Part shown: positions 42,478 to 51,923 of the stretch, piece after piece
Position numbering within the stretch: position 1 is the first letter of the stretch
How the letters are laid out: each line of letters starts with the position of its first letter
From: Roseivirga misakiensis
GTDB taxonomy: Bacteria > Bacteroidota > Bacteroidia > Cytophagales > Cyclobacteriaceae
Direction of reading: 5' to 3'
Length of the DNA: 64,000 nucleotides
NCBI RefSeq assembly: GCF_001747105.1
Contig: NZ_MDGQ01000004.1
Coordinates: 186,001-250,000 of the forward strand
Notes under the pieces: model-generated
Database searches by the model: none
What the model saw: the letters and a program-made list of their open reading frames with translations, nothing else
What the model was told of the DNA's origin: nothing
Translations under genes and position numbers: made by a program

Positions 42478-43644
42478 ATGATCACCAATCAAAAGCATTT
42501 ATTCAACCTTCCCGACGACATTACCTATTTGAACTGTAGCTATATGTCGCCCATGCTCAAATCTGTTGCACAAATTGGGGTAGAGGCCATTTATTCGAAA
42601 GACGATCCAAGTACGAATAAACCAGAAGACTTCTTCAATAATACAAGCGGACTGCGAGCGCAATTTGCCCAACTTATTGACGCCCCATCTGAGCGATCTT
42701 GTGCGATTACACCATCCGTTTCCTACGCCCTAGCAAATGTGGCCAAAAACCTTAAAGCTGGAAAAGGTGATAACATCGTCATCGCAGACGAACAATTCCC
42801 GAGTAATTTCTATGCGTGGGATACTTTGTCCAAAGAGAAAGGGATAGCATTGAAGGTGGTTTCAGCGCCAGACTTAACCACAGGGAGAGGTCAAAAATGG
42901 AATGAACTGATATTAGAAGCCATTGATAGTAACACAAAAATGGTGGCTACTGGCCATGTACACTGGGCCGATGGAACCAAATTTGATTTGAAGGCTATCC
43001 GAAAACGTGCCGATGAAGTAGGGGCCATACTCGTTATTGATGGTACGCAATCTATTGGGGCACTTCCCTTTAGTGTAAAAGAATTTAGACCTGATGCCGT
43101 GGTAGCAGCTGGCTACAAGTGGATGATGGGGCCGTATGCCTCTGGCGTATCTTATTTTGGCGAGTATTTTCAAGACGGCTCTCCCATCGAGAATAACTGG
43201 ATGAATAGGCTCAATAGTGAGGATTTTGGTAACCTCATTAATTACCAAGAGCAATATCAGCCTGGGTCTATCAGATACGAGGTCGGAGAAAGTGCCAATT
43301 TTATTTTGACCCCAATGCTGACAAAAGCCATTGCTCAAGTAAATGAATGGGGACAGGAAAATATTCAGGATTACTGTCGAGAAATGACCACACCTTATAT
43401 CAATGAATTGGTTAATCTGGGTGTAATCATAGAAGATAGTAGTTTCAGAGGCGAGCACCTATTCGGCTTACGACTACCTGACCACATGGACATGGAAGAT
43501 ATGAAACGTAGGTTTGCCGAGCAGCGGATATTTGTGTCCATCAGAGGAAATTCCATTCGAATCTCGCCGAATGTCTACAATGATGCGTCCGACTTGGAAA
43601 GATTAGTAGATACTTTCAAGGTTTTGGATCATTCACATGCTTAA
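42478..43644 (+). CDS. Class V aminotransferase (PLP-dependent)
   Basis: 388 residues of the aspartate aminotransferase fold type I. The PLP lysine is in AAGYKWMMGPY (near 217), the cofactor-clamp segments are VIDGTQSIGALPF and GHVHWADGTKFDL, and RISPNVYND is the C-terminal Arg block. It may be a cysteine-desulfurase-like or kynureninase-like enzyme; I cannot choose between them. It overlaps DoxX by 8 bases. Confidence 0.88.
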   Translation: MITNQKHLFNLPDDITYLNCSYMSPMLKSVAQIGVEAIYSKDDPSTNKPEDFFNNTSGLRAQFAQLIDAPSERSCAITPSVSYALANVAKNLKAGKGDNIVIADEQFPSNFYAWDTLSKEKGIALKVVSAPDLTTGRGQKWNELILEAIDSNTKMVATGHVHWADGTKFDLKAIRKRADEVGAILVIDGTQSIGALPFSVKEFRPDAVVAAGYKWMMGPYASGVSYFGEYFQDGSPIENNWMNRLNSEDFGNLINYQEQYQPGSIRYEVGESANFILTPMLTKAIAQVNEWGQENIQDYCREMTTPYINELVNLGVIIEDSSFRGEHLFGLRLPDHMDMEDMKRRFAEQRIFVSIRGNSIRISPNVYNDASDLERLVDTFKVLDHSHA

Positions 43645-44050
43645 TCATACAGTAGTTGCCTTTTTTGCAAGGGTCTTACTTGGCGTTATATTTTTAATGC
43701 AGGGGATTGGTAAGGTCTTCACTTGGGGTCTCGACGGTGTTTATAATAGCTTTAAACCCTACGAAGATACATTTCTACCCAAATTCTCGATTGTATTTGC
43801 AGCTTACTACACGTCATATGCGGAGCTTATCTGCGGCGCCTTGCTCATTATAGGACTTTTTAAAAACTATGCCCTTTATGCGCTGGCCTTGGTACTTCTA
43901 ATCGTATCATTTGGACATGGTTTAACCTCCCCAATCTGGGATATGAGCCACGTGATGTGGCGTAGTATGCTGCTAATTTTCTTGTTGGTGATTCCGCAAG
44001 AATGGGATAAGTGGCAAATAGAAAGCCTTATCCGAAAAGAAAAATCTTAG
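43637..44050 (+). CDS. DoxX family membrane protein
   Basis: 137 residues with four membrane helices. The DoxX pattern is FFARVLLGVIFLMQGIGKVFTW near the N-terminus and AYYTSYAELICGALLIIGLFKNYA in the second helix pair. Functions proposed for the family include quinone-linked sulfur or thiol oxidation. The start overlaps the aminotransferase end, so the two are coupled. Confidence 0.88.
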   Translation: MLNHTVVAFFARVLLGVIFLMQGIGKVFTWGLDGVYNSFKPYEDTFLPKFSIVFAAYYTSYAELICGALLIIGLFKNYALYALALVLLIVSFGHGLTSPIWDMSHVMWRSMLLIFLLVIPQEWDKWQIESLIRKEKS

Positions 44051-44141
44051 TCTTTTAATCATTTCGCGGCTAGCAACATTCAAGGCTAAACCGATACAAA
44101 TTATTTCGGCAACAAGGTTTTTAAGATTCGAATCATCTACG

Positions 44142-44149
44142 TACTTTTG
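44142..44149 (+). promoter_or_regulatory. -7 box TACTTTTG (guaB promoter)
   Basis: Exact TAnnTTTG match 29 bases before guaB, in the non-coding gap after the DoxX gene. Confidence 0.55.
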
Positions 44150-44178
44150 TCCCGCAAATAATAAAACAATTATTTGCC

Positions 44179-45648
44179 ATGCCCCAAGATCAATCCAAAT
44201 TCCTTTTCGAAGCACTCACCTACGACGATGTGCTTCTTCTCCCAGCTTATTCAGAAGTTTTACCAAGAGATACTAACACAAAAACGTGGTTAACTAAGAA
44301 TATTCAACTGAATATTCCATTAGTATCAGCCGCCATGGATACTGTTACTGAGCACAAATTGGCTATTGCCATGGCGCTAGAAGGTGGACTTGGCTTCATT
44401 CATAAAAACATGACTGTGGAGCAACAAGCCTTACAAGTTAGAAAGGTAAAGCGTTCTCAAAGTGGAATGATCCTGGACCCAGTCACTTTGCATGTAGATA
44501 GCACTGCTATGGAAGCTGAGCGTATGATGCGCGAAAATAAAATTGGCGGAATTCCAGTAGTAGATGGTGATGGCGTCTTGATTGGTATAGTGACTAACCG
44601 CGACATGCGCTTTATCAAAAACATGAAAAAGCCTGTTCGGGAAATCATGACTAAAGAAAACCTTATCACGGGCAAAATGGGGATTAGTCTTGATGACGCT
44701 GAAGGAGTTCTTCAAGAATATAAAATTGAAAAACTTCCGATCACGGATGAAAACGGGAAGTTAACAGGGTTGATTACTTATAAAGATATTCTTAAGAATC
44801 GAGATAGGCCTAATGCCTGTAAAGATCAGTTTGGCAGGTTAAGAGTAGGTGCTGCGGTAGGTGTAACACCTGATATTGAAGATAGAATTGCTGCCCTAAT
44901 CAAGGCTGGTGTAGACGTCGTAAGTATCGACACAGCGCACGGCCATTCTAAAGGGGTAATTGATACAGCCAAAAAAATTAAAGCTGCTTATCCAGACTTA
45001 GATGTTATCGTTGGTAATGTTGCCACTGCGGAAGCCGCAAAAGCTCTAGTGGAAGCTGGCGCTGATGCGATTAAGGTAGGTGTAGGACCCGGTAGTATTT
45101 GTACAACAAGAATTATTGCAGGCGTAGGAATGCCACAGCTTTCTGCGGTATATGAATGTGCCAAAGCCGTTAAAGGTTCTGGTGTTCCAATTATTGCTGA
45201 TGGCGGTATTCGCTATTCCGGCGATGTTGTGAAGGCAATTGCTGGCGGTGCTAGTACTATTATGATTGGCTCATTGTTAGCTGGTTCTGAAGAGGCACCA
45301 GGAGAAGTTATCCTATACGAAGGCCGAAAGTTTAAGTCTTACAGAGGAATGGGTTCTGTTGAAGCCATGGAAGATGGTTCTAAAGACCGTTACTTCCAAG
45401 ATGCCGAAGACGACATTAAGAAATTAGTGCCAGAAGGAATCGTCGGTCGCGTGCCTTTCAAAGGTTTAGTACAAGAAGTACTGTATCAGTTGGTTGGCGG
45501 ACTACAAGCTGGTATGGGTTACTGTGGTGCTGGAACCATAGAAAAAATGCAAGAAGCCAAGTTTGTAAAAATCACTGGAGCAGGAGCCAAAGAAAGCCAT
45601 CCACACGATATTTTCATTACTAGAGAAGCGCCTAACTACAGCCGATAA
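44179..45648 (+). CDS. guaB: Inosine-5'-monophosphate dehydrogenase
   Basis: 489 residues, the typical length. It oxidises IMP to XMP with NAD+, the first committed step of GMP synthesis. The catalytic barrel is split by a pair of CBS domains (about 95-210); the active-site loop is [12 protein letters not shown] with the nucleophilic Cys near 305, and the flap is [10 protein letters not shown]. The N-terminal [18 protein letters not shown] is conserved. An upstream -7 box gives it its own promoter. Confidence 0.98.
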   Translation: MPQDQSKFLFEALTYDDVLLLPAYSEVLPRDTNTKTWLTKNIQLNIPLVSAAMDTVTEHKLAIAMALEGGLGFIHKNMTVEQQALQVRKVKRSQSGMILDPVTLHVDSTAMEAERMMRENKIGGIPVVDGDGVLIGIVTNRDMRFIKNMKKPVREIMTKENLITGKMGISLDDAEGVLQEYKIEKLPITDENGKLTGLITYKDILKNRDRPNACKDQFGRLRVGAAVGVTPDIEDRIAALIKAGVDVVSIDTAHGHSKGVIDTAKKIKAAYPDLDVIVGNVATAEAAKALVEAGADAIKVGVGPGSICTTRIIAGVGMPQLSAVYECAKAVKGSGVPIIADGGIRYSGDVVKAIAGGASTIMIGSLLAGSEEAPGEVILYEGRKFKSYRGMGSVEAMEDGSKDRYFQDAEDDIKKLVPEGIVGRVPFKGLVQEVLYQLVGGLQAGMGYCGAGTIEKMQEAKFVKITGAGAKESHPHDIFITREAPNYSR

Positions 45649-45691
45649 ATTCATAGATAGCAGCTGTCAAAAAGTGTACGCAAGCCATTAA

Positions 45692-46576
45692 ATGAGAAGA
45701 ATAATTGAGTCGAAAAGCGGTGTCAGTAACGAAGTATTAATCATATTGATTGGTAGCATTCATGGCAACGAGAAAGAAGGTGTCAAAGCTATAGAGAGAA
45801 CCTTCAAAAGACTTAATAGCGGTAGTTTCGAAATCAATGGAAAGGTTATTGGAATTGCCGGAAATTTGAAGGCCATTCAGGAGCAAAAACGCTTTATTGA
45901 CCATGATTTGAACCGTTGCTGGACGGATGAGCACATTCAAAAATGCTTATCCAATACTGGTAAATTAGTCAACGAAGACAAAGAGCTTGTAGAACTGTAC
46001 CACCTGATTAATGAAGTGATTTCAGAAGATTATCAGCAGAAATATGTTATTGATTTGCATACAACTTCAGCTGATAATGGCAATTTCTTAGTCTATCCAG
46101 GAAAAGTCGACGATTCTACAATAGCCAAACAGTTAGGTCTCCCGATGATCACCAATTTGGACGATTACTTGGAAGGCACGACACTCTTGAAGTATTACTC
46201 TTCGGATGATGTTGTTTCATTTGCCTTCGAAGGCGGACAAATAGGCTCAGCCAAAGCGATTGATATTCATGCCGAGGGAATTTGGCAATTACTCCAGCTT
46301 TCGGGCATAATTCCACTGACAGATCAGCCAAAACCACTCATTGATCCAAGCGAAAATCTACCTTCTTTACTCCGAGTTATTTACCGACATGGAGTTAAAA
46401 TTAATGATGGTTTTAAAATGAATGAAGGCTTTGAGAGTTTCCAGTCGGTTCAGAAAGGTGAACCATTAGCTACAGACAAAAACGGCTCGATATGCGCTCC
46501 CGTTGATGGTCGAATTTTCATGCCACTTTATCAGTCTGCTGGTGATGACGGATTCTTCATCGTAGAAGAAATCTGA
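45692..46576 (+). CDS. Succinylglutamate desuccinylase/aspartoacylase family (M14-like)
   Basis: 294 residues. The zinc site is in GSIHGNEKEG (His and Glu, about 17-26) and VIDLHTTSADNGNF (His, near 121); the substrate loop has DLNRCW. The C-terminal domain has the beta-structured region with QKGEPLATDKNGSICAPVDG, found in AstE/AspA-like deacylases. It hydrolyses an N-acyl amino acid or similar amide; the substrate is unknown. It ends at a strong terminator. Confidence 0.88.
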   Translation: MRRIIESKSGVSNEVLIILIGSIHGNEKEGVKAIERTFKRLNSGSFEINGKVIGIAGNLKAIQEQKRFIDHDLNRCWTDEHIQKCLSNTGKLVNEDKELVELYHLINEVISEDYQQKYVIDLHTTSADNGNFLVYPGKVDDSTIAKQLGLPMITNLDDYLEGTTLLKYYSSDDVVSFAFEGGQIGSAKAIDIHAEGIWQLLQLSGIIPLTDQPKPLIDPSENLPSLLRVIYRHGVKINDGFKMNEGFESFQSVQKGEPLATDKNGSICAPVDGRIFMPLYQSAGDDGFFIVEEI

Positions 46577-46604
46577 TATGCTCAGTCAAAAAAAATTAGC
46601 CAAA

Positions 46605-46642
46605 AAAAAGAAGCCCCTCAGATATCTGAAGGGCTTCTTTTT
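46605..46642. terminator. Bidirectional terminator between the deacylase and secDF genes
   Basis: A 12-bp inverted repeat (AAAAAGAAGCCC / GGGCTTCTTTTT) around an inner palindrome TCAGATATCTGA. T-runs lie on both sides, so it ends both convergent units. Confidence 0.93.
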
Positions 46643-46660
46643 ATAAATGATTAAGGATTA

Positions 46661-49600
46661 TTACCCTTGCTGTGCAGTCGCTTCTGCTTTGGCGGATGCT
46701 CTTGCTCTCGCCGCTTCTTTTTCCTTATCAGCAGCTGCACCTAAAGTTTTCTTAGTCAAGTCAACTACAATTGGTGTTGCCACAAAAACTGAAGAGTAAG
46801 TACCTACAAGGATACCAATCAATAAGGCAAAAGAGAAGCCTCTTAACACCTCACCACCAAAGATGAACAATACAAGTACCACAATTAAAGTGGTCATTGA
46901 TGTGATTAATGTTCTACTAATGGTTGAATTGATAGACTCATTGAATGTACCAATTAAGTCCTTCGATCCTTTCAATTGTAAGTTTTCACGAATACGGTCA
47001 AATACTACCACGGTATCATTTATGGAGTAACCAATGATAGTTAATAGGGCTGCAATGAATACTTGGTCGATTTCGAAACTGATACCAAACCATCCGATAA
47101 TTGCGAAAGCAGAAAGCACAATAAACGCATCATGTACCAAGGCTACAATCGCACCAAGAGAGAACTGCCATCTACGGAATCGGATAAGGATGTATAGGAA
47201 TATCGCGATAATCGCTAAACCGAAAGATTGGTAAGAGGACTTCTTAATGTCATCGGCAATAGTAGCACCAACTTTAGAAGAACCTACAATTGTAAACTCA
47301 CCTCCATCTGGTTCTAACTTGCCATCAACGAAAGTTTTACCCGTAGCCGAAGCTAATCCAGCTACTAATGCACCTCTTACTTCATCATCTGCAGCAGTAG
47401 ATTCCTCCTCCACTTTGTAAGATGTTGTAATCTTAAGCACATTACTTGAATTGTATTCCTTCACTTCAACTCCCGACTCACTAAAAGTACCAGTAGCAAG
47501 GGCCGCCTTCATTTCTGATGCCACCATCGGCTCGTCAAAGTTCACTACGTATGATCTACCTCCTTTAAAGTCTACACCTAATCTTAGGCTACTTGTTGTT
47601 AGGGCTACAATACCCACACCAATCACGATAGTAGAAATCATATAAGCCAATCGACGTTTTGCTAAGAAATCGAAGTTGATATTTCTTAACCAACCTTTCG
47701 AGAATGGCGTTTCGAAGGAAATTTTACTGTCATTACCTTTCTTAGTCATGTAGGTTACGATCACTCTCGTGATGAAAACCGCTGAGAAGAAAGAACAGAT
47801 AATACCGATCATTAAGGTGACAGCAAATCCTTTTACAGGACCTTGACCTAATGAATAAAGGATAACACCCGTCAAGAATGTTGTCACGTTCGCATCTATA
47901 ATAGAGCTGTATGCCTTTTTATAACCAGAACTAATCGCTTGGAGCATCGGCACCCCATTTCTTAATTCTTCCCTGATTCTTTCAAATATCAGTACGTTGG
48001 CATCAATTGACATACCGATCGTTAATACAATACCTGCAATACCAGGAAGTGTTAATGCAGCACCAAGGTTGGCCAAGATTCCCATGATAAAGAATACGTT
48101 GAACAACAAAGCGACATTGGCAACCACACCACCTTTAGCGTAGTAAGCAATCATAAACACTACCACAATCAGTAACCCTACTAGAATAGATGAGATACCT
48201 TGTTTCTGCGCTTCAATACCCAGCGTAGGTCCTACTACGGCCTCTTCTACAATTCTGGTGGGTGCAGGAAGTGAACCTGCTTTTAGAATATTTGATAAAT
48301 CATCGGCTTCTTCTGGTGTGAAGTTTCCACTGATTTGAGAGTTACCATTAGCAATCTCTTGATTTACATTTGGCGCAGTATAAACATAGTTATCTAGTAC
48401 AATCGCGATTTGTCTATTGATATTAGCACCAGTTAAATTTTTCCATTTCTTAGACCCTAGTGCGTTCATTTGCATGCTTACAGCAGGTCTTGCTCTCTCA
48501 TCTAAGCTTTGGCGTGCATCAGTGATAACTTCACCAGTCAAAGGCGCTTCGCCTCGAGTAGACTTGATTGCATAAAGTTGAAGGATTTCAGAGTTTTCCT
48601 CCTCAGCTTTTACACTCCACTTAAATGAAAGGTTATTCGGAATCAGCTGGGCAATTTTCTCGTTTTTCAGGATTGTATTAATCTTTCCAGTGTCCGCCAT
48701 GTTGTAGTAGAACCCGGCAAGACCTTGATAATTCTGTCTTAATGAAATAAAGCTTGAAACACCAGGTGTTTGCGTAGCCGTAGAGTCATTAGACAAGCTA
48801 TCCGCTTGTTGAGCAAGTTGTGCTTCAAGGGTATTATCGGCATCGCCATCGGCTGGCTTTAATTCTGTGCTTAAATCAGTAGTAGCAACCGTTGCTGCTT
48901 CTTTCTCTAATTTTAATAACTCATCGTTAATAATTCTCAAAGTAGAATTAATCTCCTGCTCTCTGTATACCTCCCAAAACTCAAGTTTTGCAACACCCTG
49001 AAGTAGTTTTCTCACCCTTTGTGGGTTATCTACACCTGGAAGCTCAATTTGAATTCTACCAGTACCTTGAAGTCGCTGGATATTTGGTTGAGAAGTACCA
49101 AAACGGTCAACTCTTGTTCTTAAAATTTGGAAAGCACGATCAATCGATTGATCAACTTCTTCTCCAATGAGGCTCATTACCTCGTCGTTTGAAGATTCAA
49201 ATGTGATCTTTCCTTTGTTAGCCGCATTAGCGAAGATATTGCTTAGTCTTCCACCTGGGCTTAATTCGTTGTAGGCATCTTGGAATAAAGATGTGAACGG
49301 CGCTTGGCTATTTCTTTGACGCTCTAGCGCTAAGTCGATCGCTTTAAGAAAATCTGGGTCTTGACTGTTTCCAGAAAGTCCCTTAATTATTTCTACTGGC
49401 GATACTTCTAGCGTAACGTGCATACCGCCTTGAAGGTCAAGTCCAAGGTTTAATTCGATATCCTTGATTTCTTTGTAAGTAAACTCTGCACCTAAAATAT
49501 TCAGTACAGGTTCCATCCAAATAGAATCAAGGTATGCTTGCTTCTTTGTTTGATCAATTACCCCATTTTCGTCTGTAGAGTATTCAATCGCATCTGCTTG

Positions 49601-49693
49601 AATACCTCTAGAATAGAAGGTAATAGACAAGTAGTACAAGCAGAGCATTGTAATAATGACGGTCAGAAAGACAATCGTATTCTTATTTTTCAT
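46661..49693 (-). CDS. secDF: Protein translocase SecDF (fused SecD and SecF)
   Basis: 1010 residues. SecD part (1 to about 640) with DLQGGMHVTLEVSP (D1), the P1 periplasmic domain of about 400 residues, and NVLIFERIREELRNG (TM4, D5-D6); SecF part (about 680-1000) with GVDFKGGRSYVVNF and DTVVVFDRIRENL. The fusion of both subunits is common in Bacteroidota. It uses the proton gradient to pull proteins through SecYEG. The C-terminus is Ala/Lys-rich (EAARARASAKAEATAQ). Confidence 0.97.
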   Translation of the reverse strand: MKNKNTIVFLTVIITMLCLYYLSITFYSRGIQADAIEYSTDENGVIDQTKKQAYLDSIWMEPVLNILGAEFTYKEIKDIELNLGLDLQGGMHVTLEVSPVEIIKGLSGNSQDPDFLKAIDLALERQRNSQAPFTSLFQDAYNELSPGGRLSNIFANAANKGKITFESSNDEVMSLIGEEVDQSIDRAFQILRTRVDRFGTSQPNIQRLQGTGRIQIELPGVDNPQRVRKLLQGVAKLEFWEVYREQEINSTLRIINDELLKLEKEAATVATTDLSTELKPADGDADNTLEAQLAQQADSLSNDSTATQTPGVSSFISLRQNYQGLAGFYYNMADTGKINTILKNEKIAQLIPNNLSFKWSVKAEEENSEILQLYAIKSTRGEAPLTGEVITDARQSLDERARPAVSMQMNALGSKKWKNLTGANINRQIAIVLDNYVYTAPNVNQEIANGNSQISGNFTPEEADDLSNILKAGSLPAPTRIVEEAVVGPTLGIEAQKQGISSILVGLLIVVVFMIAYYAKGGVVANVALLFNVFFIMGILANLGAALTLPGIAGIVLTIGMSIDANVLIFERIREELRNGVPMLQAISSGYKKAYSSIIDANVTTFLTGVILYSLGQGPVKGFAVTLMIGIICSFFSAVFITRVIVTYMTKKGNDSKISFETPFSKGWLRNINFDFLAKRRLAYMISTIVIGVGIVALTTSSLRLGVDFKGGRSYVVNFDEPMVASEMKAALATGTFSESGVEVKEYNSSNVLKITTSYKVEEESTAADDEVRGALVAGLASATGKTFVDGKLEPDGGEFTIVGSSKVGATIADDIKKSSYQSFGLAIIAIFLYILIRFRRWQFSLGAIVALVHDAFIVLSAFAIIGWFGISFEIDQVFIAALLTIIGYSINDTVVVFDRIRENLQLKGSKDLIGTFNESINSTISRTLITSMTTLIVVLVLFIFGGEVLRGFSFALLIGILVGTYSSVFVATPIVVDLTKKTLGAAADKEKEAARARASAKAEATAQQG

Positions 49694-49786
49694 TAGTGAT
49701 ATATAGATTATTCAAAAAGATTTTAACTGTATTGGCGCCGTGAAAGCGCTAAGCGTGCGGTTCCTGACAGAACCAATGTGGCCTAA

Positions 49787-50152
49787 CTATGGCGCGTTAG
49801 GGGATTGTATATTCCGAAATAAGGTTCGGTAATGTGGGGAATCGTGCAGGGAAATTTCAGGAAGAAAAACTCTTTTCTCTTCTTTTTCTCGAATCACTTC
49901 TCCGATAAAAACAGCTTGAAAAGGCTCAATTTGAAGAATATTAGCAGGTAATAATACCTGAGTAGTCAATGAATAAACTACATCCTGATCTGGCTTGTCA
50001 TTGCTTTCCTCTTCTGTAGATTCAATTTGTTCGCATATCTGCGTACAATGGTAATCCACAATTTCTTGCGACACCACAAACACCGCCACTAAAATCCCCA
50101 TCAGGAAGAAAAGTGATTTTTTGATATTCGATATTTGAATCGGGCTTTTCAT
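49787..50152 (-). CDS. Small exported protein of unknown function
   Basis: 121 residues. One N-terminal membrane segment (SLFFLMGILVAVFVVSQEIV), then a short Cys pair (YHCTQICEQ) and a beta-rich domain (VVYSLTTQVLLPANILQIEPF, then EKRVFLPEISLH, and RTLFRNIQSP). No family recognised. It is the last gene of the minus-strand run and is followed by about 90 non-coding bases with no clear terminator. Confidence 0.7.
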   Translation of the reverse strand: MKSPIQISNIKKSLFFLMGILVAVFVVSQEIVDYHCTQICEQIESTEEESNDKPDQDVVYSLTTQVLLPANILQIEPFQAVFIGEVIREKEEKRVFLPEISLHDSPHYRTLFRNIQSPNAP

Positions 50153-50189
50153 TCAGCGGCACGAATTTACTAAATCGATCGAAGAAACA

Positions 50190-50816
50190 TCACTGTTGCT
50201 CGATTATTTTGCTGTCAATGAGGCTTCTAATGACCATTAATGCCTTGTCAAAGTCCTTGTTGTTCGGTACCACTAAGTCGGCCTCCTCCTTGTAAGGCGC
50301 AATGTATTTATGGTAAGAAGGCATAATATGATTCTCGTATTTGTAAAGAACGTCATCTGCATCATAACCTCTTTCTTCTCTATCTCGCTTGAGCCTTCTT
50401 TGTAGTTTGATGTAATCTTTCGCGTCGATAAATACTTTGAGATCGATAAGTTCAGAAATCTTCTGGTAATGAAATATAAAAATTCCCTCGACCAAGATGA
50501 CTGGTGCCGATTTTCGAACTAGTTTTTGGGGTTCTACATCCGGATTATTGAAGGTATATTCGAGCTTTTCTACGGCTTTACCTTCGCTTAAAGCGCGTAA
50601 ATCACTCGCAAAATGCTCATAATCGATCGATTCAGGCCGATCGAAATTCAACTCGCCGTTCTTATCAACCAATTGGTATTCTCTTGGCCGGTAGTAATCA
50701 TCTTGCGAAATGCAAGTCACATATCGACCATCAAACCCACTGAGTAGCTCTTTTAAGAATCGAGTCTTACCAGAACCACTACCCCCTGTTATACCAATTA
50801 TGAATGGTTTCTCCAT
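50190..50816 (-). CDS. udk: Uridine kinase
   Basis: 208 residues. P-loop GITGGSGSGKT (8-18), SQDDYYRP (substrate loop), IDYEHF, ILVEGIFIFHY and RRLKRDREERGYD (LID region). Phosphorylates uridine and cytidine in the pyrimidine salvage pathway. It has an exact -7 box 4 bases before the ATG, so it may also be expressed apart from the operon. Confidence 0.95.
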   Translation of the reverse strand: MEKPFIIGITGGSGSGKTRFLKELLSGFDGRYVTCISQDDYYRPREYQLVDKNGELNFDRPESIDYEHFASDLRALSEGKAVEKLEYTFNNPDVEPQKLVRKSAPVILVEGIFIFHYQKISELIDLKVFIDAKDYIKLQRRLKRDREERGYDADDVLYKYENHIMPSYHKYIAPYKEEADLVVPNNKDFDKALMVIRSLIDSKIIEQQ

Positions 50817-50820
50817 GGTG

Positions 50821-50828
50821 CAAAAATA
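50821..50828 (-). promoter_or_regulatory. -7 box TATTTTTG abutting the udk start
   Basis: Exact TAnnTTTG match on the minus strand, with only CACC before the ATG. It predicts a leaderless udk transcript. Confidence 0.58.
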
Positions 50829-50841
50829 GAAAGCTTAGAGA

Positions 50842-51417
50842 TTAATTTAGCGCATTTAAATGTTGAGCCAGCTTTTCGACTGATCTTTTTCTGTGGCTCA
50901 TAGTATTCTTAATATCAGCAGAAAGCTGGGCGAAAGTACGATCATAGCCTTCTGGAATGAAAATAGGGTCATAGCCGAATCCATCCACACCCGTCATCTC
51001 GGGGGCAATATGGCCTTTTATGATGCCTTCGAATTGCTTAACCCCAGAGGTATCGATGTAGGTTACCACCGCTCTGAATTGTGCTTGGCGATCGGCATGT
51101 CCATTGAGTTCTTCTAGAACCTTAGCCATATTTTTAGGCGCGTTTCTATCTCCCGCATAATGTGCCGTATGTACACCAGGCCTTCCCGCTAAACTTTGGA
51201 CTTCTAATCCTGAGTCATCAGAGAAAATTGGCATTTGAAATCGTTCGTAAAGATATTCTGCCTTTTCAAGTGAATTTTCTTCCAAAGTCTCGTGGGTCTC
51301 AGGCAATTCTCCTTCAAATCCAATGTCCTTGAGGGAAACTATCTCAAACCGATCACCAAGTATCTGGCGGACCTCTTCCAGTTTGTGCGCGTTATTAGTC
51401 GCAAAACAGAGTTTCAT
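50842..51417 (-). CDS. rdgB: dITP/XTP pyrophosphatase (RdgB/HAM1)
   Basis: 191 residues. N-terminal FATNNAHKLEEVR (substrate loop), SDDSGLEVQSLAGRPGVHTAHYAGD, GFGYDPIF and MSHRKRSVEKL, matching the family throughout. Hydrolyses dITP, XTP and other abnormal purine nucleotides, so keeping them out of DNA and RNA. It sits 25 bases upstream of udk in the same run. Confidence 0.96.
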   Translation of the reverse strand: MKLCFATNNAHKLEEVRQILGDRFEIVSLKDIGFEGELPETHETLEENSLEKAEYLYERFQMPIFSDDSGLEVQSLAGRPGVHTAHYAGDRNAPKNMAKVLEELNGHADRQAQFRAVVTYIDTSGVKQFEGIIKGHIAPEMTGVDGFGYDPIFIPEGYDRTFAQLSADIKNTMSHRKRSVEKLAQHLNALN

Positions 51418-51437
51418 GGTAAAGTGTCTATTAAAGC

Positions 51438-51923
51438 TTAGAAGCGGATGTCCGTCACTCGAACTTCAAAGAGTAGCACCGAGTTTGGCGGAATAAGTAA
51501 GCCTTGTCTGTTGGTGCCGTAGCCCAAACGTGATGGAATTAAAAAGGTAGCGACAGAGCCAACTTTCAGTTTTCTTAAACCGATATCCCATCCCTGGATC
51601 ACGTTTCCTCGCCCAATAACTACAGAAAATGCGTCTCCTCCCTCAGAGGTGTCAAATTGAGTTCCATCTAAAAGGGTCCCCGTGTAGTGCACAAAAACTG
51701 TAGCGCCAAAGTCAGGATTATCGCCCGTTCCTTCTTGCTGAATGATGTAGCGAAGACCGCTCTCCTCGTCTACTTCCGCCGTTAGATTGTTTTCCGCCAA
51801 GTAATCGTTAATCAAGGCAATATCAATTTCTAGTTGCTCTGCTTCATCAAATACATTATCCGAATCACATGAAACGGAGCACAGAACAATTACTGCTGTA
51901 AAAATGTATGCTAATCTCTTCAT
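51438..51923 (-). CDS. FKBP-type peptidyl-prolyl isomerase, lipoprotein
   Basis: 161 residues: lipoprotein signal (IVLCSVSC), a linker helix, then an FKBP domain (from about 60): VFVHYTGTLLDGTQFDTS, VIQGWDIGLRKLKVGS, PSRLGYGTN and LLFEVRVTDI. The usual active-site residues (Tyr, Asp, Phe, Trp) are present. Periplasmic folding helper. Its ATG follows the stop codon of the previous FKBP gene directly; the two proteins may work as a pair. Confidence 0.9.
   Translation of the reverse strand: MKRLAYIFTAVIVLCSVSCDSDNVFDEAEQLEIDIALINDYLAENNLTAEVDEESGLRYIIQQEGTGDNPDFGATVFVHYTGTLLDGTQFDTSEGGDAFSVVIGRGNVIQGWDIGLRKLKVGSVATFLIPSRLGYGTNRQGLLIPPNSVLLFEVRVTDIRF

Noticed and set aside
42913-43458. A 181-codon open frame on the minus strand inside the aminotransferase gene
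   Set aside because: It is antisense to a clear PLP enzyme; its product is rich in Cys and His with no coherent domains.
46661-49693. SecD and SecF in one frame, as if a frameshift or misassembly joined two genes
   Set aside because: The fusion is common in Bacteroidota and the joining region is a normal linker without frame disturbance.
49755-49775. Small stem GGTTC/GAACC downstream of the 121-residue gene
   Set aside because: Short stem, six-base loop and no T-run; not enough for a terminator call.
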